Virus record (IMG/VR): IMGVR_UViG_3300046532_004322
Coordinates: 1 to 64,000 of that record
From: a virus
DNA: 64,000 nucleotides
Strand: one strand, 5' to 3'
The notes under the pieces are model-generated. The model ran no database searches, was not told the origin of the DNA, and was given only the letters and a program-made list of their open reading frames with translations. Shown in pieces: positions 24,286-32,378 of the stretch; within the stretch, counting starts at the first letter, position 1, and the number at the start of each line of letters is the position of its first letter. Both the position numbers and the translations under genes were made by a program.

Positions 24286-26680
24286 TACTGCAAGTTTTTA
24301 CTTCTTCGGTATCTGATTTTTCAATTTTAGTTGCAGCCCTATTTCTTAAATAGTAGGTGGTTTTCAACCCATGATCCCAGCAGCTCATGTAAATATCATT
24401 TAAATACTTTAAGGATGTTCCTTTGTTATAAAGATTAAAGCTAATAGATTGATCGATCCATTTCTGCCTAATGGAATTACATTCAATAAGTTTAAACATG
24501 TCTCTATCGAAAGCGGTTTTATATTTTTCTTTTAAGTCTTCGGGCAGATTTCCATTGAGAAGGGATAGATCTCCGTCCACGCTTTTTATCATGGCGGGCA
24601 TTTCAGGAGTCCAGAGATCCCTGTCTTTCATGTCTTTTATAAAGTGCTCATTAGTTATATAGAAATTGCCGCTCTTGTTTTCATAAACAAACAGAACAGA
24701 AAAGTTAGGCTCAATGCTTTGCTCTACTCCATTGATGTAGCCAATAGTAGCGGTAGGGGCAATAGCCATAACGTTCGAGTTTCTCATTCCAAATTCACCA
24801 ACATGAATTCTTACTTTTTCCCATTCTTTAAGGGTTTGTCCATGGCCAGTCAAAGGCTTCCCCGTGACAGAAGATTCGGGTGCTTTCCGCTTACCTTTAT
24901 AAACCATTAGGTTGTTATAAGAGTCTATAGGGAATACCCCTTCACTCCATAATGAACCATTATAAGTCTCGTAAGAACCTCTTTCCTGAGCCAACAAAGA
25001 ACTGGCGTAAATTGCGTGGCAAGAATAAAATTCAAAAATCTTATCGTTAAAAGCTAATGCTTTATCGCTATCGATCTGAATGTTTAGTTTATGAAGGATA
25101 TCGTGAAAGGCCATTACCCCTAATCCTATAGGCCTATTTCTTAAGTTCGACTTTTCAGCCTCCTTTGTTGGGTAGAAATTTAAATCTATAACATTATCCA
25201 GCATTCTAATTGCGGTATAAATGGTATTTTTAAATTTTTCATAATCTATATCGTCTCCAGATTCATTTAAATGATTTAAGAGGTTTATGGATCCAAGATT
25301 ACAAACAGCCGTCTCACCTATTTCCGTTTTTTCTCCTTGTGAGTATTTTGAAGCTTTTGTATGTAGGGTAATTTCAGTGCAAAGATTAGAGCTGTGAACT
25401 ATTCCCTCATGTTGGTTTGTGTATCGAATATTACAAGGGTCTTTAAATGTATTCCAGGGGTGAGACGTTTCAAAAAGAACCTTGAGCATTTTTTTCCAAA
25501 GTTCTTTGGCGGGCATTTTTTTCCAATTGGGTACATGACCGTTTTCGGCTAAATCAATTAAGGCATTGTATCTTTGGTCAAACTCCTCGCCGAAGCAATC
25601 ATGAAGGTCTGTCTCTGCTGGATTAAAGAAATACCAATCTTTTTCATCCTTAACTCTCCTCATGAATTCATCGGGAATCCATGAGGCGGTGTTCATGTCG
25701 TGACATCGTAATCTGTCGTCTCCAGTATTCCTTCTTAAATTAAGAAAGCTTTCGTAATCTAAGTGCCAAGGCTCTAGATAAGCGCACCCAGCGCCAGGTC
25801 TTTTACCTCCTTGGTTGACGGCAATTAATAAATCATTATATATTTTAAGCCAAGGAACAAGTCCACTAGATATACCATTAGTGCCTTTTATGTATGAACC
25901 CGTAGACCTAAAGGGGGTAACGTCTAGACCTAACCCTCCTGCGAATTTTGATTTTCTAGCTTCTTGCCAAGCTCCGTCAAAGATCCCGTCGATACTGTCA
26001 TCGAAAGTATTTAAATAGCAAGAGCTTAATTGAGAATGGGTAGTTCCGCTATTGAATAGAGTTGGAGTAGATGGAGTATAATGAAGCCGACTCATTATAT
26101 CGTAAAATTCAATAGCCTTTTCCTCTTTGTCCTTTTCGTTTTTAGCCAAACCCATTGCAACCCTCATCCAAAAGCATTGAGGAGCCTCCATTACGTTGCC
26201 TTCGTGTTTTATAAAGTATCTGTCAGATAATATTTGTATTCCGAGATACTTGAATAACTTATCATTTCTTATTCTTAAACTCTCGGAAAGTTTAGTTAAG
26301 TCATAATCAAGAAGATCTTTATTTAAAAAATCCAACTTAACCATCTTCTTTATGTTTTGGATGAAGCTCTTTCTATACTGGAGATCAAAGGCATCAGAAT
26401 CCACCCCTTCGTTGAATACCTCTTTGTATAAACAATTCAGCAACATTCTTGCAGCAGCATAAGAATAATTCGGTTCCTTAGATATCTTTTCTCTTGAAGA
26501 TAGTATTAGAGCTTGATCTATTTCGGATGTCGTAATTTTATTGAACAATTGTAGCTGGGCATCCAAGACCACTTCACTGGCAGAAACATTTTCGATCCCC
26601 TCGCATGCCCTTTCTGCACAAAAATTAATCTTATCAACCTTAAACTCCTCTAATCTTCCGTTTCTCTTCTTAACTTGCAT
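24242..26680 (-). CDS. nrdA: Ribonucleotide reductase class I large subunit
   Basis: 812 aa, full length. Residues 1-90 are an ATP-cone allosteric domain. Catalytic residues line up with the E. coli enzyme: C221 (SSCYLN), N432, C434 and E436 (SNLCTEI), C460 (AVCNLGS), the Tyr pair Y776-Y777 (TTYYLRN) for radical transfer, and a C-terminal CxxC (C808, C811) for thioredoxin-type reduction. It partners the nrdB at the far left end, not adjacent. It heads an operon that continues into a glycosyltransferase, gmd, an epimerase and fcl, so deoxynucleotide and fucose-donor synthesis are cotranscribed. A promoter lies upstream. Confidence 0.97.
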   Translation of the reverse strand: MQVKKRNGRLEEFKVDKINFCAERACEGIENVSASEVVLDAQLQLFNKITTSEIDQALILSSREKISKEPNYSYAAARMLLNCLYKEVFNEGVDSDAFDLQYRKSFIQNIKKMVKLDFLNKDLLDYDLTKLSESLRIRNDKLFKYLGIQILSDRYFIKHEGNVMEAPQCFWMRVAMGLAKNEKDKEEKAIEFYDIMSRLHYTPSTPTLFNSGTTHSQLSSCYLNTFDDSIDGIFDGAWQEARKSKFAGGLGLDVTPFRSTGSYIKGTNGISSGLVPWLKIYNDLLIAVNQGGKRPGAGCAYLEPWHLDYESFLNLRRNTGDDRLRCHDMNTASWIPDEFMRRVKDEKDWYFFNPAETDLHDCFGEEFDQRYNALIDLAENGHVPNWKKMPAKELWKKMLKVLFETSHPWNTFKDPCNIRYTNQHEGIVHSSNLCTEITLHTKASKYSQGEKTEIGETAVCNLGSINLLNHLNESGDDIDYEKFKNTIYTAIRMLDNVIDLNFYPTKEAEKSNLRNRPIGLGVMAFHDILHKLNIQIDSDKALAFNDKIFEFYSCHAIYASSLLAQERGSYETYNGSLWSEGVFPIDSYNNLMVYKGKRKAPESSVTGKPLTGHGQTLKEWEKVRIHVGEFGMRNSNVMAIAPTATIGYINGVEQSIEPNFSVLFVYENKSGNFYITNEHFIKDMKDRDLWTPEMPAMIKSVDGDLSLLNGNLPEDLKEKYKTAFDRDMFKLIECNSIRQKWIDQSISFNLYNKGTSLKYLNDIYMSCWDHGLKTTYYLRNRAATKIEKSDTEEVKTCSIEASKSGDSCESCQ

Positions 26681-26706
26681 TTTTTTATTATTAGGGTACG
26701 CTTTAT

Positions 26707-26735
26707 ATCATACAGTATTTTACTATTTAAATCAA
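26707..26735 (-). promoter_or_regulatory. Sigma70-type promoter for the nrdA operon
   Basis: Minus strand: TTGATT (26735-26730), 17-bp spacer, TATGAT (26712-26707). Expected start about 20 bases before the ATG. Confidence 0.6.
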
Positions 26736-26773
26736 GGACTAATTTCAAAAAAGTTATTCACATAAAAAACTAC

Positions 26774-26801
26774 TTGACATTTTTTTCTTTTTAGATATAA
26801 T
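26774..26801 (+). promoter_or_regulatory. Sigma70-type promoter, distal, plus strand
   Basis: TTGACA (26774-26779), 16-bp spacer, TATAAT (26796-26801). Would give an approximately 130-base leader containing both 15-bp repeats. Confidence 0.65.
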
Positions 26802-26804
26802 ATC

Positions 26805-26847
26805 ACTATTGATATATTAATATATATATATTACTATTGATATATTA
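26805..26847. repeat. 15-bp direct repeats in the divergent region
   Basis: ACTATTGATATATTA at 26805-26819 and again at 26833-26847, 28 bp apart, about 2.7 helical turns. Possible binding sites for a regulator. Confidence 0.85.
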
Positions 26848-26900
26848 TATATAATAATCTATATAGTTATATATATAATTTTAAAAAAACAAAAATTGAC

Positions 26901-26929
26901 TTGACCTTTTGGGAATTATTTGATATAAT
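26901..26929 (+). promoter_or_regulatory. Sigma70-type promoter, proximal, plus strand
   Basis: TTGACC (26901-26906), 17-bp spacer, TATAAT (26924-26929). The ATG at 26941 is 11 bases past the -10 box, so the leader would be about 5 nt. Confidence 0.75.
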
Positions 26930-26940
26930 GCCCAAATATT

Positions 26941-27234
26941 ATGATTAAATTAAGAGAAAGCGATATAAAACAAACTTATTTTATAACCTCTGCAGACTGG
27001 GAATCTGTGGTTGAGTCTACATCGTTCGATAACGCAGTATCTTCATCCCTCGAAGAAGCCTTTAATATCATTGGTGAAGATTTAAACCTATCTACTGCTA
27101 TTATAGTAGTAGATATGACTAACTTCTGTTTGAATTTTAATGAAACTCACACAAAGGTGTTTTCGACTCCAGAAGTTTTAGCTAATATCGGTAAGCATAA
27201 CCTAGCAAAGACATTTAAAAATATGAATCAATGA
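26941..27234 (+). CDS. Hypothetical small early protein
   Basis: 97 aa, first gene of the plus-strand cluster. No family recognised; it looks like a mixed alpha/beta fold with a hydrophobic strand (STAIIVVDMTNFCLNF) in the middle. It overlaps the dNMP kinase start by 4 bases (ATGA). Being first behind two strong promoters suggests immediate-early expression. Confidence 0.7.
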   Translation: MIKLRESDIKQTYFITSADWESVVESTSFDNAVSSSLEEAFNIIGEDLNLSTAIIVVDMTNFCLNFNETHTKVFSTPEVLANIGKHNLAKTFKNMNQ

Positions 27235-27791
27235 TAATTGGAGTCTCAGGAGTAGCTAGATCAGGAAAGGATACTTTTTACAATCTACTTTGTAAATGTA
27301 TGGAAGCTGACGGAATGTATTTCAAGAGGTTTGCTTTTGCTGACAAACTAAAGGCAGATATAAGACTCCTTCTTAAAAATAATTTTAACATAGATATATA
27401 TAACTGCTCAGACGAAGATAAAGAAAAAGTCAGACCCTTAATGGTAACCTACGGAAAACTAGCTAGAGAAATAGACGAACAGTATTGGATTAATAAGCTT
27501 ATGCCTCAAATATTATCATATAAAGATCCACGGACCCCCGTCATAACCGACGTAAGATACGAAAACGAACAATTGTATCTTAAAAAACGTTTTGATAATT
27601 GCATAAATATCTATATATCAAGAGTAAATTTTAATCCAGCTAACGAAGAAGAAGCCTTGAACGATCCGAAGTTAAAAGAAAATGCCGACTATACATTACA
27701 CTGGGGCACTTTCAATAGATCGGAAGACGAAGGAATCCCTCAAGTTCAAAAATTTATAAATGAAAGAATTAAGCGACGAACAATTAATTAA
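27231..27791 (+). CDS. Deoxynucleoside monophosphate kinase
   Basis: 186 aa. The P-loop is GVSGVARSGKDT (4-15). A KLKADIRLLL helix, GKLAREID segment and ITDVRYENE (Walker B/LID region) match the phage T4 gp1-type dNMP kinase family, which phosphorylates dNMPs to dNDPs for DNA synthesis. This fits with the RNR and dCMP deaminase. The end overlaps the sigma-like gene start by 32 bases. Confidence 0.85.
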   Translation: MIIGVSGVARSGKDTFYNLLCKCMEADGMYFKRFAFADKLKADIRLLLKNNFNIDIYNCSDEDKEKVRPLMVTYGKLAREIDEQYWINKLMPQILSYKDPRTPVITDVRYENEQLYLKKRFDNCINIYISRVNFNPANEEEALNDPKLKENADYTLHWGTFNRSEDEGIPQVQKFINERIKRRTIN

Positions 27792-28365
27792 CAACATAAA
27801 GAAGGGGAATAAAGACAGCGAAGATCTGTCGGAATCTTTTCTGGAAATTTGTCACAGGCATAAAAATTTGTTTTATCAAACTATATATAAATATACCTGC
27901 GGAAGAAAGAAAATAGTTAGAGACGACTTTTTGAAAGATATATATATTATATTCTACAAATCTATTATGGATTTCAATGAAGCTAAAAATTCTAAATTTA
28001 GTACTTACTTGGCGAATAGAACTAAATGGATGTGCATAAACGATTATCACAAAAACAAAAAAGAAGATTACTTGATAAATATAGAGGACTCCACACTACA
28101 ACTAGAAGATAAAAGAGATAAGACTTTCGATCTATCAGACGTTAATGCCGTCTTATCTAAGATAAAAAAAGAAAAAGATAAAAGGCTTTTTAGGATATTC
28201 AATTTAAGATACTGCAAGGGCGAGGGTAATAAATTAATGCCCTGGAGACAGGTATGTAAAAATTCAAAGATAAATTTAAGTGTTCAAGGATGTATAAACG
28301 TCCACAATAATTATATTAACAAAATAAAAGTGAAAGGAAAGCGAAATGGCTTTTTACCTAAATAA
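27760..28365 (+). CDS. Sigma factor-like protein
   Basis: 201 aa. FYKSIMDFNEAKNSKFSTYLANRTKWMCINDY (about 66-97) corresponds to sigma70 region 2 (recognition and melting of the -10 element), and the C-terminal RIFNLRYCKG followed by WRQVCKNSKINLSVQGCI resembles a region 4 helix-turn-helix. The size is close to T4 gp55-type late sigma factors. It would reprogram host RNA polymerase towards late genes. It sits between dNMP kinase and SSB with overlapping ends. Confidence 0.7.
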   Translation: MKELSDEQLINNIKKGNKDSEDLSESFLEICHRHKNLFYQTIYKYTCGRKKIVRDDFLKDIYIIFYKSIMDFNEAKNSKFSTYLANRTKWMCINDYHKNKKEDYLINIEDSTLQLEDKRDKTFDLSDVNAVLSKIKKEKDKRLFRIFNLRYCKGEGNKLMPWRQVCKNSKINLSVQGCINVHNNYINKIKVKGKRNGFLPK

Positions 28366-28864
28366 ATATGACGTAGTCGGAAATCTCGTTGCCGACCCAG
28401 AGTTAAAAAACATCGGAAAAGATAAAAAGGTTTGCAAGTTCAGAATTGCTGTAAACAATCCTCATAACGAAGAAGCCCTATTCTTCTATGTTGATGTATG
28501 GGGTAGAGAGGGGGAAAAGTGTGGAATGCTTAAGAAGGGAGCTTTAGTATTTATTACAAACGCTTCCGTAATCCCAAAGCAATACGAAAAAACAACTCCT
28601 TCTGGAGACGTAGTTAAAATGTCTACTTTTACTATAAACGTAGATGGTTATTGCGGAAAGGTACAATTTGGCCCTAAGTCCGAATCCGAATCCGAATCCG
28701 AATCTGAGCCTTCGTCAAAACCAAAATATAAAAAGCCCAACCCTCCCGCTAATAAAAAAGAGTCCAAAAAGGAACCTGTTGAAGATCCTGAACCTTCTGA
28801 AGATTCTTCCAATGCCGATTCGCCAGGAGAGATTTCTTCTTTTGAGGAGGAATTTGAGTTCTAA
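28346..28864 (+). CDS. ssb: Single-stranded DNA-binding protein
   Basis: 172 aa. Residues 1-110 are an OB-fold SSB: YDVVGNLVADPELKNI, VCKFRIAVNN and FFYVDVWGREGEKCGMLKKG. Residues 111-165 are a disordered Ser/Glu/Pro/Lys linker that starts with a SESESES run encoded by a hexanucleotide repeat (about 28680-28706). The tip EEEFEF is an acidic SSB tail for partner binding. An AAAGGA ribosome-binding site precedes the ATG. The stop overlaps that of the convergent gene. Confidence 0.9.
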   Translation: MAFYLNKYDVVGNLVADPELKNIGKDKKVCKFRIAVNNPHNEEALFFYVDVWGREGEKCGMLKKGALVFITNASVIPKQYEKTTPSGDVVKMSTFTINVDGYCGKVQFGPKSESESESESEPSSKPKYKKPNPPANKKESKKEPVEDPEPSEDSSNADSPGEISSFEEEFEF

Positions 28865-30162
28865 AGAAAGTGCGCTCCAGAATTTTTTTGAGGATTTGGG
28901 TTTTTAGGAATACTTTCGTCAATCTTATTAACTAAAGGTTCTTCAAGGTTTTTAGTAGGCTGTTCTTTAGCTATTATTATCTTTGGGGTTCTTAAAGCCA
29001 TCTTTGCCTTTTTTTTAGAAGATCTATCTCTAGTATTAAGAGAAAAAAGATCCTTAACTCTACCTAAAAGCATTCCATAAGAAGACTCTCCTTCTGACCC
29101 ATCCCTTATCTTTAGGTATGTTATTTGAGCCGCCACTATAAGAAGTATAGCTAAAGGATCGAATACAACCATAAGTACCAACACCAAGAACCTTACCGCT
29201 TGCCCTGAATCTATATCTTTTCCAGAAAAATCCTTAACCAAACCTACGAGATACTTTAGCGGCCCGATCTCTGCCTCCAGTGACCTTACAGATTCTCCAT
29301 ACTTATTCTTTTCTATTTGCATGGATTGAACAAGATCCATAGACTTTCTTATTTTTTGATCATACTCGTCTATCTTTCCTAGGTTGGCATTGCTTGAACT
29401 AGAATCTCTATTTCTATAATCCTCTATTATTTTACTAGACTTTTCAAATTCCTTATTAAATTCGTTCCTGAAGGTCTCTATATTAGAATTATATATTTCA
29501 ATATTTTTTGATATAAACATCCTTTCTTCCTTTTGATAGCTTACAAGTTCCTCTATCTTTTTCTTTTTGTTTGAAAATAGTCCACCCGAAGAAGCCTTTA
29601 AGTCACTTAATTCTTTATCTAGATTCTTCTTTATATTACTTAAACCACCAATCCTATTGGTTTCTATTTCTATATCTTCCCTTAACTTTTTTGTTAACCC
29701 TTCTATTTTAGATTGTTCTCTTTCTATTTCCTTATCAGATCTATTTTCAGAAGTGTCAGAATTATTCTTAAAATCTTTTATATTATTTTCGTATTTTTGA
29801 ATCAAGCCTTTTTCTTTTTCGATCTTGGTTTCTAGATTTTCCATCAACGCGACTTCATTGCTTGCAGAGTTTTGATGCTCAAGATGAGACTTACTTAAAA
29901 ATCCGAAAATACCCAAACTCGTTATACCCATTAGTACTAGGACCGCAAAGCAAAAATAGCCTTTTATCAAGAGAGACGTTTTTTTCCAGTTTCTATGGAG
30001 CCATAAAACGGTTATTATCTTCCCTATCTCAAGTACTATGCCCATTATGATTATGGAAGTTTTTGACCCAGGAAATATGCTAGCCAAGCCTAATATGCTA
30101 AAATATGCACCAACAAGAGATATAGCTAATGCAGATATTAATGTAGTTATAAAAGAAAACAT
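28861..30162 (-). CDS. Membrane protein with long coiled coil
   Basis: 433 aa. Three N-terminal transmembrane helices (about 3-30, 35-55, 68-90), a 200-residue coiled coil rich in Lys, Glu and Ser (about 95-300), a further membrane segment at about 323-350 (VRFLVLVLMVVFDPLAILLI), and a basic Pro-rich tail. Similar coil-containing membrane proteins occur in marine myoviruses, function unknown. It is convergent with ssb; their stop codons overlap in CTAA. A TGTGTAAA motif lies 7 bases before the ATG. Confidence 0.75.
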   Translation of the reverse strand: MFSFITTLISALAISLVGAYFSILGLASIFPGSKTSIIIMGIVLEIGKIITVLWLHRNWKKTSLLIKGYFCFAVLVLMGITSLGIFGFLSKSHLEHQNSASNEVALMENLETKIEKEKGLIQKYENNIKDFKNNSDTSENRSDKEIEREQSKIEGLTKKLREDIEIETNRIGGLSNIKKNLDKELSDLKASSGGLFSNKKKKIEELVSYQKEERMFISKNIEIYNSNIETFRNEFNKEFEKSSKIIEDYRNRDSSSSNANLGKIDEYDQKIRKSMDLVQSMQIEKNKYGESVRSLEAEIGPLKYLVGLVKDFSGKDIDSGQAVRFLVLVLMVVFDPLAILLIVAAQITYLKIRDGSEGESSYGMLLGRVKDLFSLNTRDRSSKKKAKMALRTPKIIIAKEQPTKNLEEPLVNKIDESIPKNPNPQKNSGAHFL

Positions 30163-30169
30163 ACAGTAG

Positions 30170-30177
30170 TTTACACA
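30170..30177 (-). promoter_or_regulatory. TGTGTAAA motif before the coil-containing gene
   Basis: Seven bases upstream of the ATG at 30162; same motif class as at 20558-20577 and 61008. Confidence 0.25.
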
Positions 30178-30194
30178 TAAAACCTTCTTTTTGG

Positions 30195-30222
30195 TTGATT
30201 TTATATTATTTTATTTTATAAT
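30195..30222 (+). promoter_or_regulatory. Sigma70-type promoter fused to a start codon
   Basis: TTGATT (30195-30200), 16-bp spacer, TATAAT (30217-30222). The ATG at 30228 is 5 bases downstream, so the mRNA would begin at or within a base of the start codon. Confidence 0.65.
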
Positions 30223-30227
30223 AAGAT

Positions 30228-30617
30228 ATGCCAACCTACGTTTACAAGCATCCCAATGAAGAAAGGTATATTGAGGTAATTCAGTCAATGAACGACGAAC
30301 ACACACATTTTGACGAAGATGACGTTGAGTGGAAAAGGGTTTTCGTAAATCCTCAACTCAATGTCGAGTCCAATATTGATCCTTTTAGTAATGTAGATTT
30401 TATAGAAAAAACTGGAAAAATGAAAGGAAGCTATGGAGATGTAATGGATTTATCCAAAGAGCTTTCGGAAAAAAGAAAAGAAGCTAATGGAGGAATAGAT
30501 CCCGTAAAAAAATCTTATTATGAAAAATATTCTAAAGAAAGAAAAGGAGCCAAGCACCCACAACAAACAAAAGACGAGGGGTACGAAAGTAAGAACGTTA
30601 AAATAACATATGACTAA
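30228..30617 (+). CDS. FmdB-like short protein
   Basis: 129 aa. The N-terminus MPTYVYKHPNEERYIEVIQSM resembles the start of FmdB-family zinc-ribbon proteins, but the Cys pairs are missing, as in several phage homologs. The rest is charged and likely flexible. Function unknown; a transcription or assembly cofactor has been proposed for the family. The stop overlaps the next ATG by one base. Confidence 0.6.
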   Translation: MPTYVYKHPNEERYIEVIQSMNDEHTHFDEDDVEWKRVFVNPQLNVESNIDPFSNVDFIEKTGKMKGSYGDVMDLSKELSEKRKEANGGIDPVKKSYYEKYSKERKGAKHPQQTKDEGYESKNVKITYD

Positions 30618-31150
30618 TGAGTATATCAATATATAAACCAACCGCCAAGAATACAGGATGCGCATTTAGCTTCAGATATGGAGTTCAAAAAGATGGAGAG
30701 CCCTGTCTTTTCTTAAACGCAATACATCAATACAGCTGGAACAAAGATTCTAAAACTGGATCTTTTTCTGCAAATTCTGGAGATCCAGCTAAGAATTTAA
30801 AAATAAAATTTAATGAATTCGAGTGTGGTTCAATATTAAGTTCATTTAAGAGGCGTTACGAATATAATACCTTCCATACTTACGAGGAAAATAAAACAAC
30901 AATAAAAATATCTCCTTGGGATAAAGAAATAAAAATTTCTTTCCTAAATCACTCTACAAAAAAAATAGAAGAAAAGAAGCAAAAGATTCCCGCCTTTGGT
31001 ATATCCGTAACCAGAAACGGGTCTGATAACTTCAAGATATCTCTAGAGCCTGGAGAGGTAGAGGTTATCTCTGAATTTATAAGGTCTATTTTATCGAGAA
31101 TAACTGAATTCAGAATTTCAAATCAGATAGAAAATATAAAAAACTCTTGA
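30617..31150 (+). CDS. Hypothetical early protein, possible nucleic-acid-binding beta fold
   Basis: 177 aa. It begins IYKPTAKNTGCAFSFRYG and has strands with FLNAIHQYSWNK, KIKFNEFECGSILSSF and HTYEENKTTIKIS, then a C-terminal helix. The order resembles a family of phage proteins with a Whirly/PC4-like ssDNA-binding shape, but I cannot confirm that. The setting, near ssb and a candidate annealing protein, would suit DNA metabolism. Confidence 0.5.
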   Translation: MSISIYKPTAKNTGCAFSFRYGVQKDGEPCLFLNAIHQYSWNKDSKTGSFSANSGDPAKNLKIKFNEFECGSILSSFKRRYEYNTFHTYEENKTTIKISPWDKEIKISFLNHSTKKIEEKKQKIPAFGISVTRNGSDNFKISLEPGEVEVISEFIRSILSRITEFRISNQIENIKNS

Positions 31151-31175
31151 CATATTGAATCGCATATGGTATTAT
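31147..31175 (+). promoter_or_regulatory. Sigma70-type promoter, leaderless context
   Basis: TTGACA (31147-31152), 17-bp spacer, TATTAT (31170-31175). The predicted start site at about 31182 is adjacent to the ATG at 31183, which favours this ATG over the in-frame TTG at 31177 that abuts the -10 box. Confidence 0.75.
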
Positions 31176-31182
31176 ATTGACT

Positions 31183-32031
31183 ATGCCAAAAGGAAGACCT
31201 AAAAAAGAAGTCACTCCCGATGCCGAAAAGTTGACATCGATAATGGAAGAAGTAAATATGGAAGAAGTAACATCCACAGATAATAGTTTTGGTCCGTCAC
31301 TCTTCAAAAGAGACGAACACGGCCTACTTGAGAACGCTAAATACACCTTTAATGAAGACGGCTCTATAAACTGGAGGTCTATGGTTAAGGAAGAACATTT
31401 ATTCCCTAATAAAGCATGGTTTGAAAGGTTTAAAAAACCTATTCCAAAAACAATAGATGGACTAAAAGACCATCAACTGTTAATTAAGCTTTCAGGAATT
31501 AAGGAGCTAGCTAGACTAAGGGGTTTTGACTCCGTATCTTATGAAGTGTCAAAATGTGAACTAAACCACGTCGCTGCAAAATGTTCGGTATCCTTCATTC
31601 CTAACTACGAGACGGGAGGGAGATCTATATTCTACGAAGACATGGCAAACGCTACAACCAATAATTGTAGTAGTTTTGCAGTTAAATTTCTAGAGACAAT
31701 AGCCTGTAATAGATCCTTTGTGAGAGCAGTCAGAAACTTTCTCAATATCCATATCGTAGGACTAGACGAAATGGATACCTCCGATTCAAACTCCATTAAT
31801 CAAGCACAAGGCTCCAGCCAATCATCTCTATCCATACAGTCCAGCCTTGAGAAGAACGCAAAAGACCTACTTGACTGCGTTGACTTTGATGACTTCCTCA
31901 CTTATTTAAAGGAGCTAAAAGACTCCAATTCTTATATATGTAAAGAAGTAGAATCTTGGTCTAGCTTTTCAGATATTCCATCTAAAGAAGCTAGGGTTTT
32001 ATTAAAATTAATCAAAGAGACGTACTCTTAA
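31183..32031 (+). CDS. Candidate single-strand annealing/recombination protein
   Basis: 282 aa from the ATG at 31183. After a charged N-terminus, the core 96-200 reads LIKLSGIKELARLRGFDSVSY, CSVSFIPNYETGG, ANATTNNCSSFAVKFLETIACNRSFVRAVRNFLNIHIVG. The helix with NRSFVRAVRNFL resembles the A/K...ALKRALRxFG segment of Rad52-like annealing proteins, and the size and the nearby ssb fit. No decisive motif, so the assignment is tentative. A Ser/Gln-rich linker follows (about 208-225). The stop overlaps the convergent gene in TTAA. Confidence 0.45.
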   Translation: MPKGRPKKEVTPDAEKLTSIMEEVNMEEVTSTDNSFGPSLFKRDEHGLLENAKYTFNEDGSINWRSMVKEEHLFPNKAWFERFKKPIPKTIDGLKDHQLLIKLSGIKELARLRGFDSVSYEVSKCELNHVAAKCSVSFIPNYETGGRSIFYEDMANATTNNCSSFAVKFLETIACNRSFVRAVRNFLNIHIVGLDEMDTSDSNSINQAQGSSQSSLSIQSSLEKNAKDLLDCVDFDDFLTYLKELKDSNSYICKEVESWSSFSDIPSKEARVLLKLIKETYS

Positions 32032-32378
32032 TTATTTATTCTTTTTAATACTGGGTGTATTAAGACAGGATAAGATAAAAAAGAAATTGGTATTATATAA
32101 ATAGGTGCCTGAAAAAAATAGTAAAATGCGAAAGAAACTATTGCACCAACCCAATGACTTAAGCATATTGAGCAAGACAATAATTCTCCAAGAATTCCCC
32201 AATTAAACCCAACGTAATCGTCAAAATCCATTGGGGTATAAACTTCAGCTTTTCTCCTTCTTAAGAAAAGCCAGGCCTTTAGCATTTTAACTTTTAAAGT
32301 TGTTGCTTGCCAAGAAAGCATACAATTTAGGGATATTAAATATCCCCATAAATAAAATTCAATTATTTCCGAGGTCAC
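32028..32378 (-). CDS. Small membrane protein with CxxC
   Basis: 116 aa with two or three hydrophobic segments (about 5-22, 62-85, 88-108). The SCSICLSHWVGAIVSF stretch resembles the CxxC-FWxG motif of the DUF1360-like membrane family. Function unknown; seen among tail-tip and accessory genes. It immediately follows the gene upstream. Confidence 0.6.
   Translation of the reverse strand: MTSEIIEFYLWGYLISLNCMLSWQATTLKVKMLKAWLFLRRRKAEVYTPMDFDDYVGFNWGILGELLSCSICLSHWVGAIVSFAFYYFFQAPIYIIPISFLSYPVLIHPVLKRINN

Larger units (their letters stand above)
26681..26940. other. AT-rich divergent control region, possible origin
   Basis: 260 bases without a gene, between nrdA (minus) and the early plus-strand cluster. 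It holds one minus and two plus sigma70-type promoters. A core of alternating TA (26811-26880) contains two 15-bp direct repeats. Its base composition is the most AT-rich in the window. Divergent early promoters around easily melted DNA would fit a regulatory hub or a replication origin; no DnaA-like box cluster is obvious. Confidence 0.5.

Noticed and set aside
31177-31182. TTG start for the annealing candidate
   Set aside because: It abuts the -10 box of the promoter and would precede the expected transcription start; ATG at 31183 fits.
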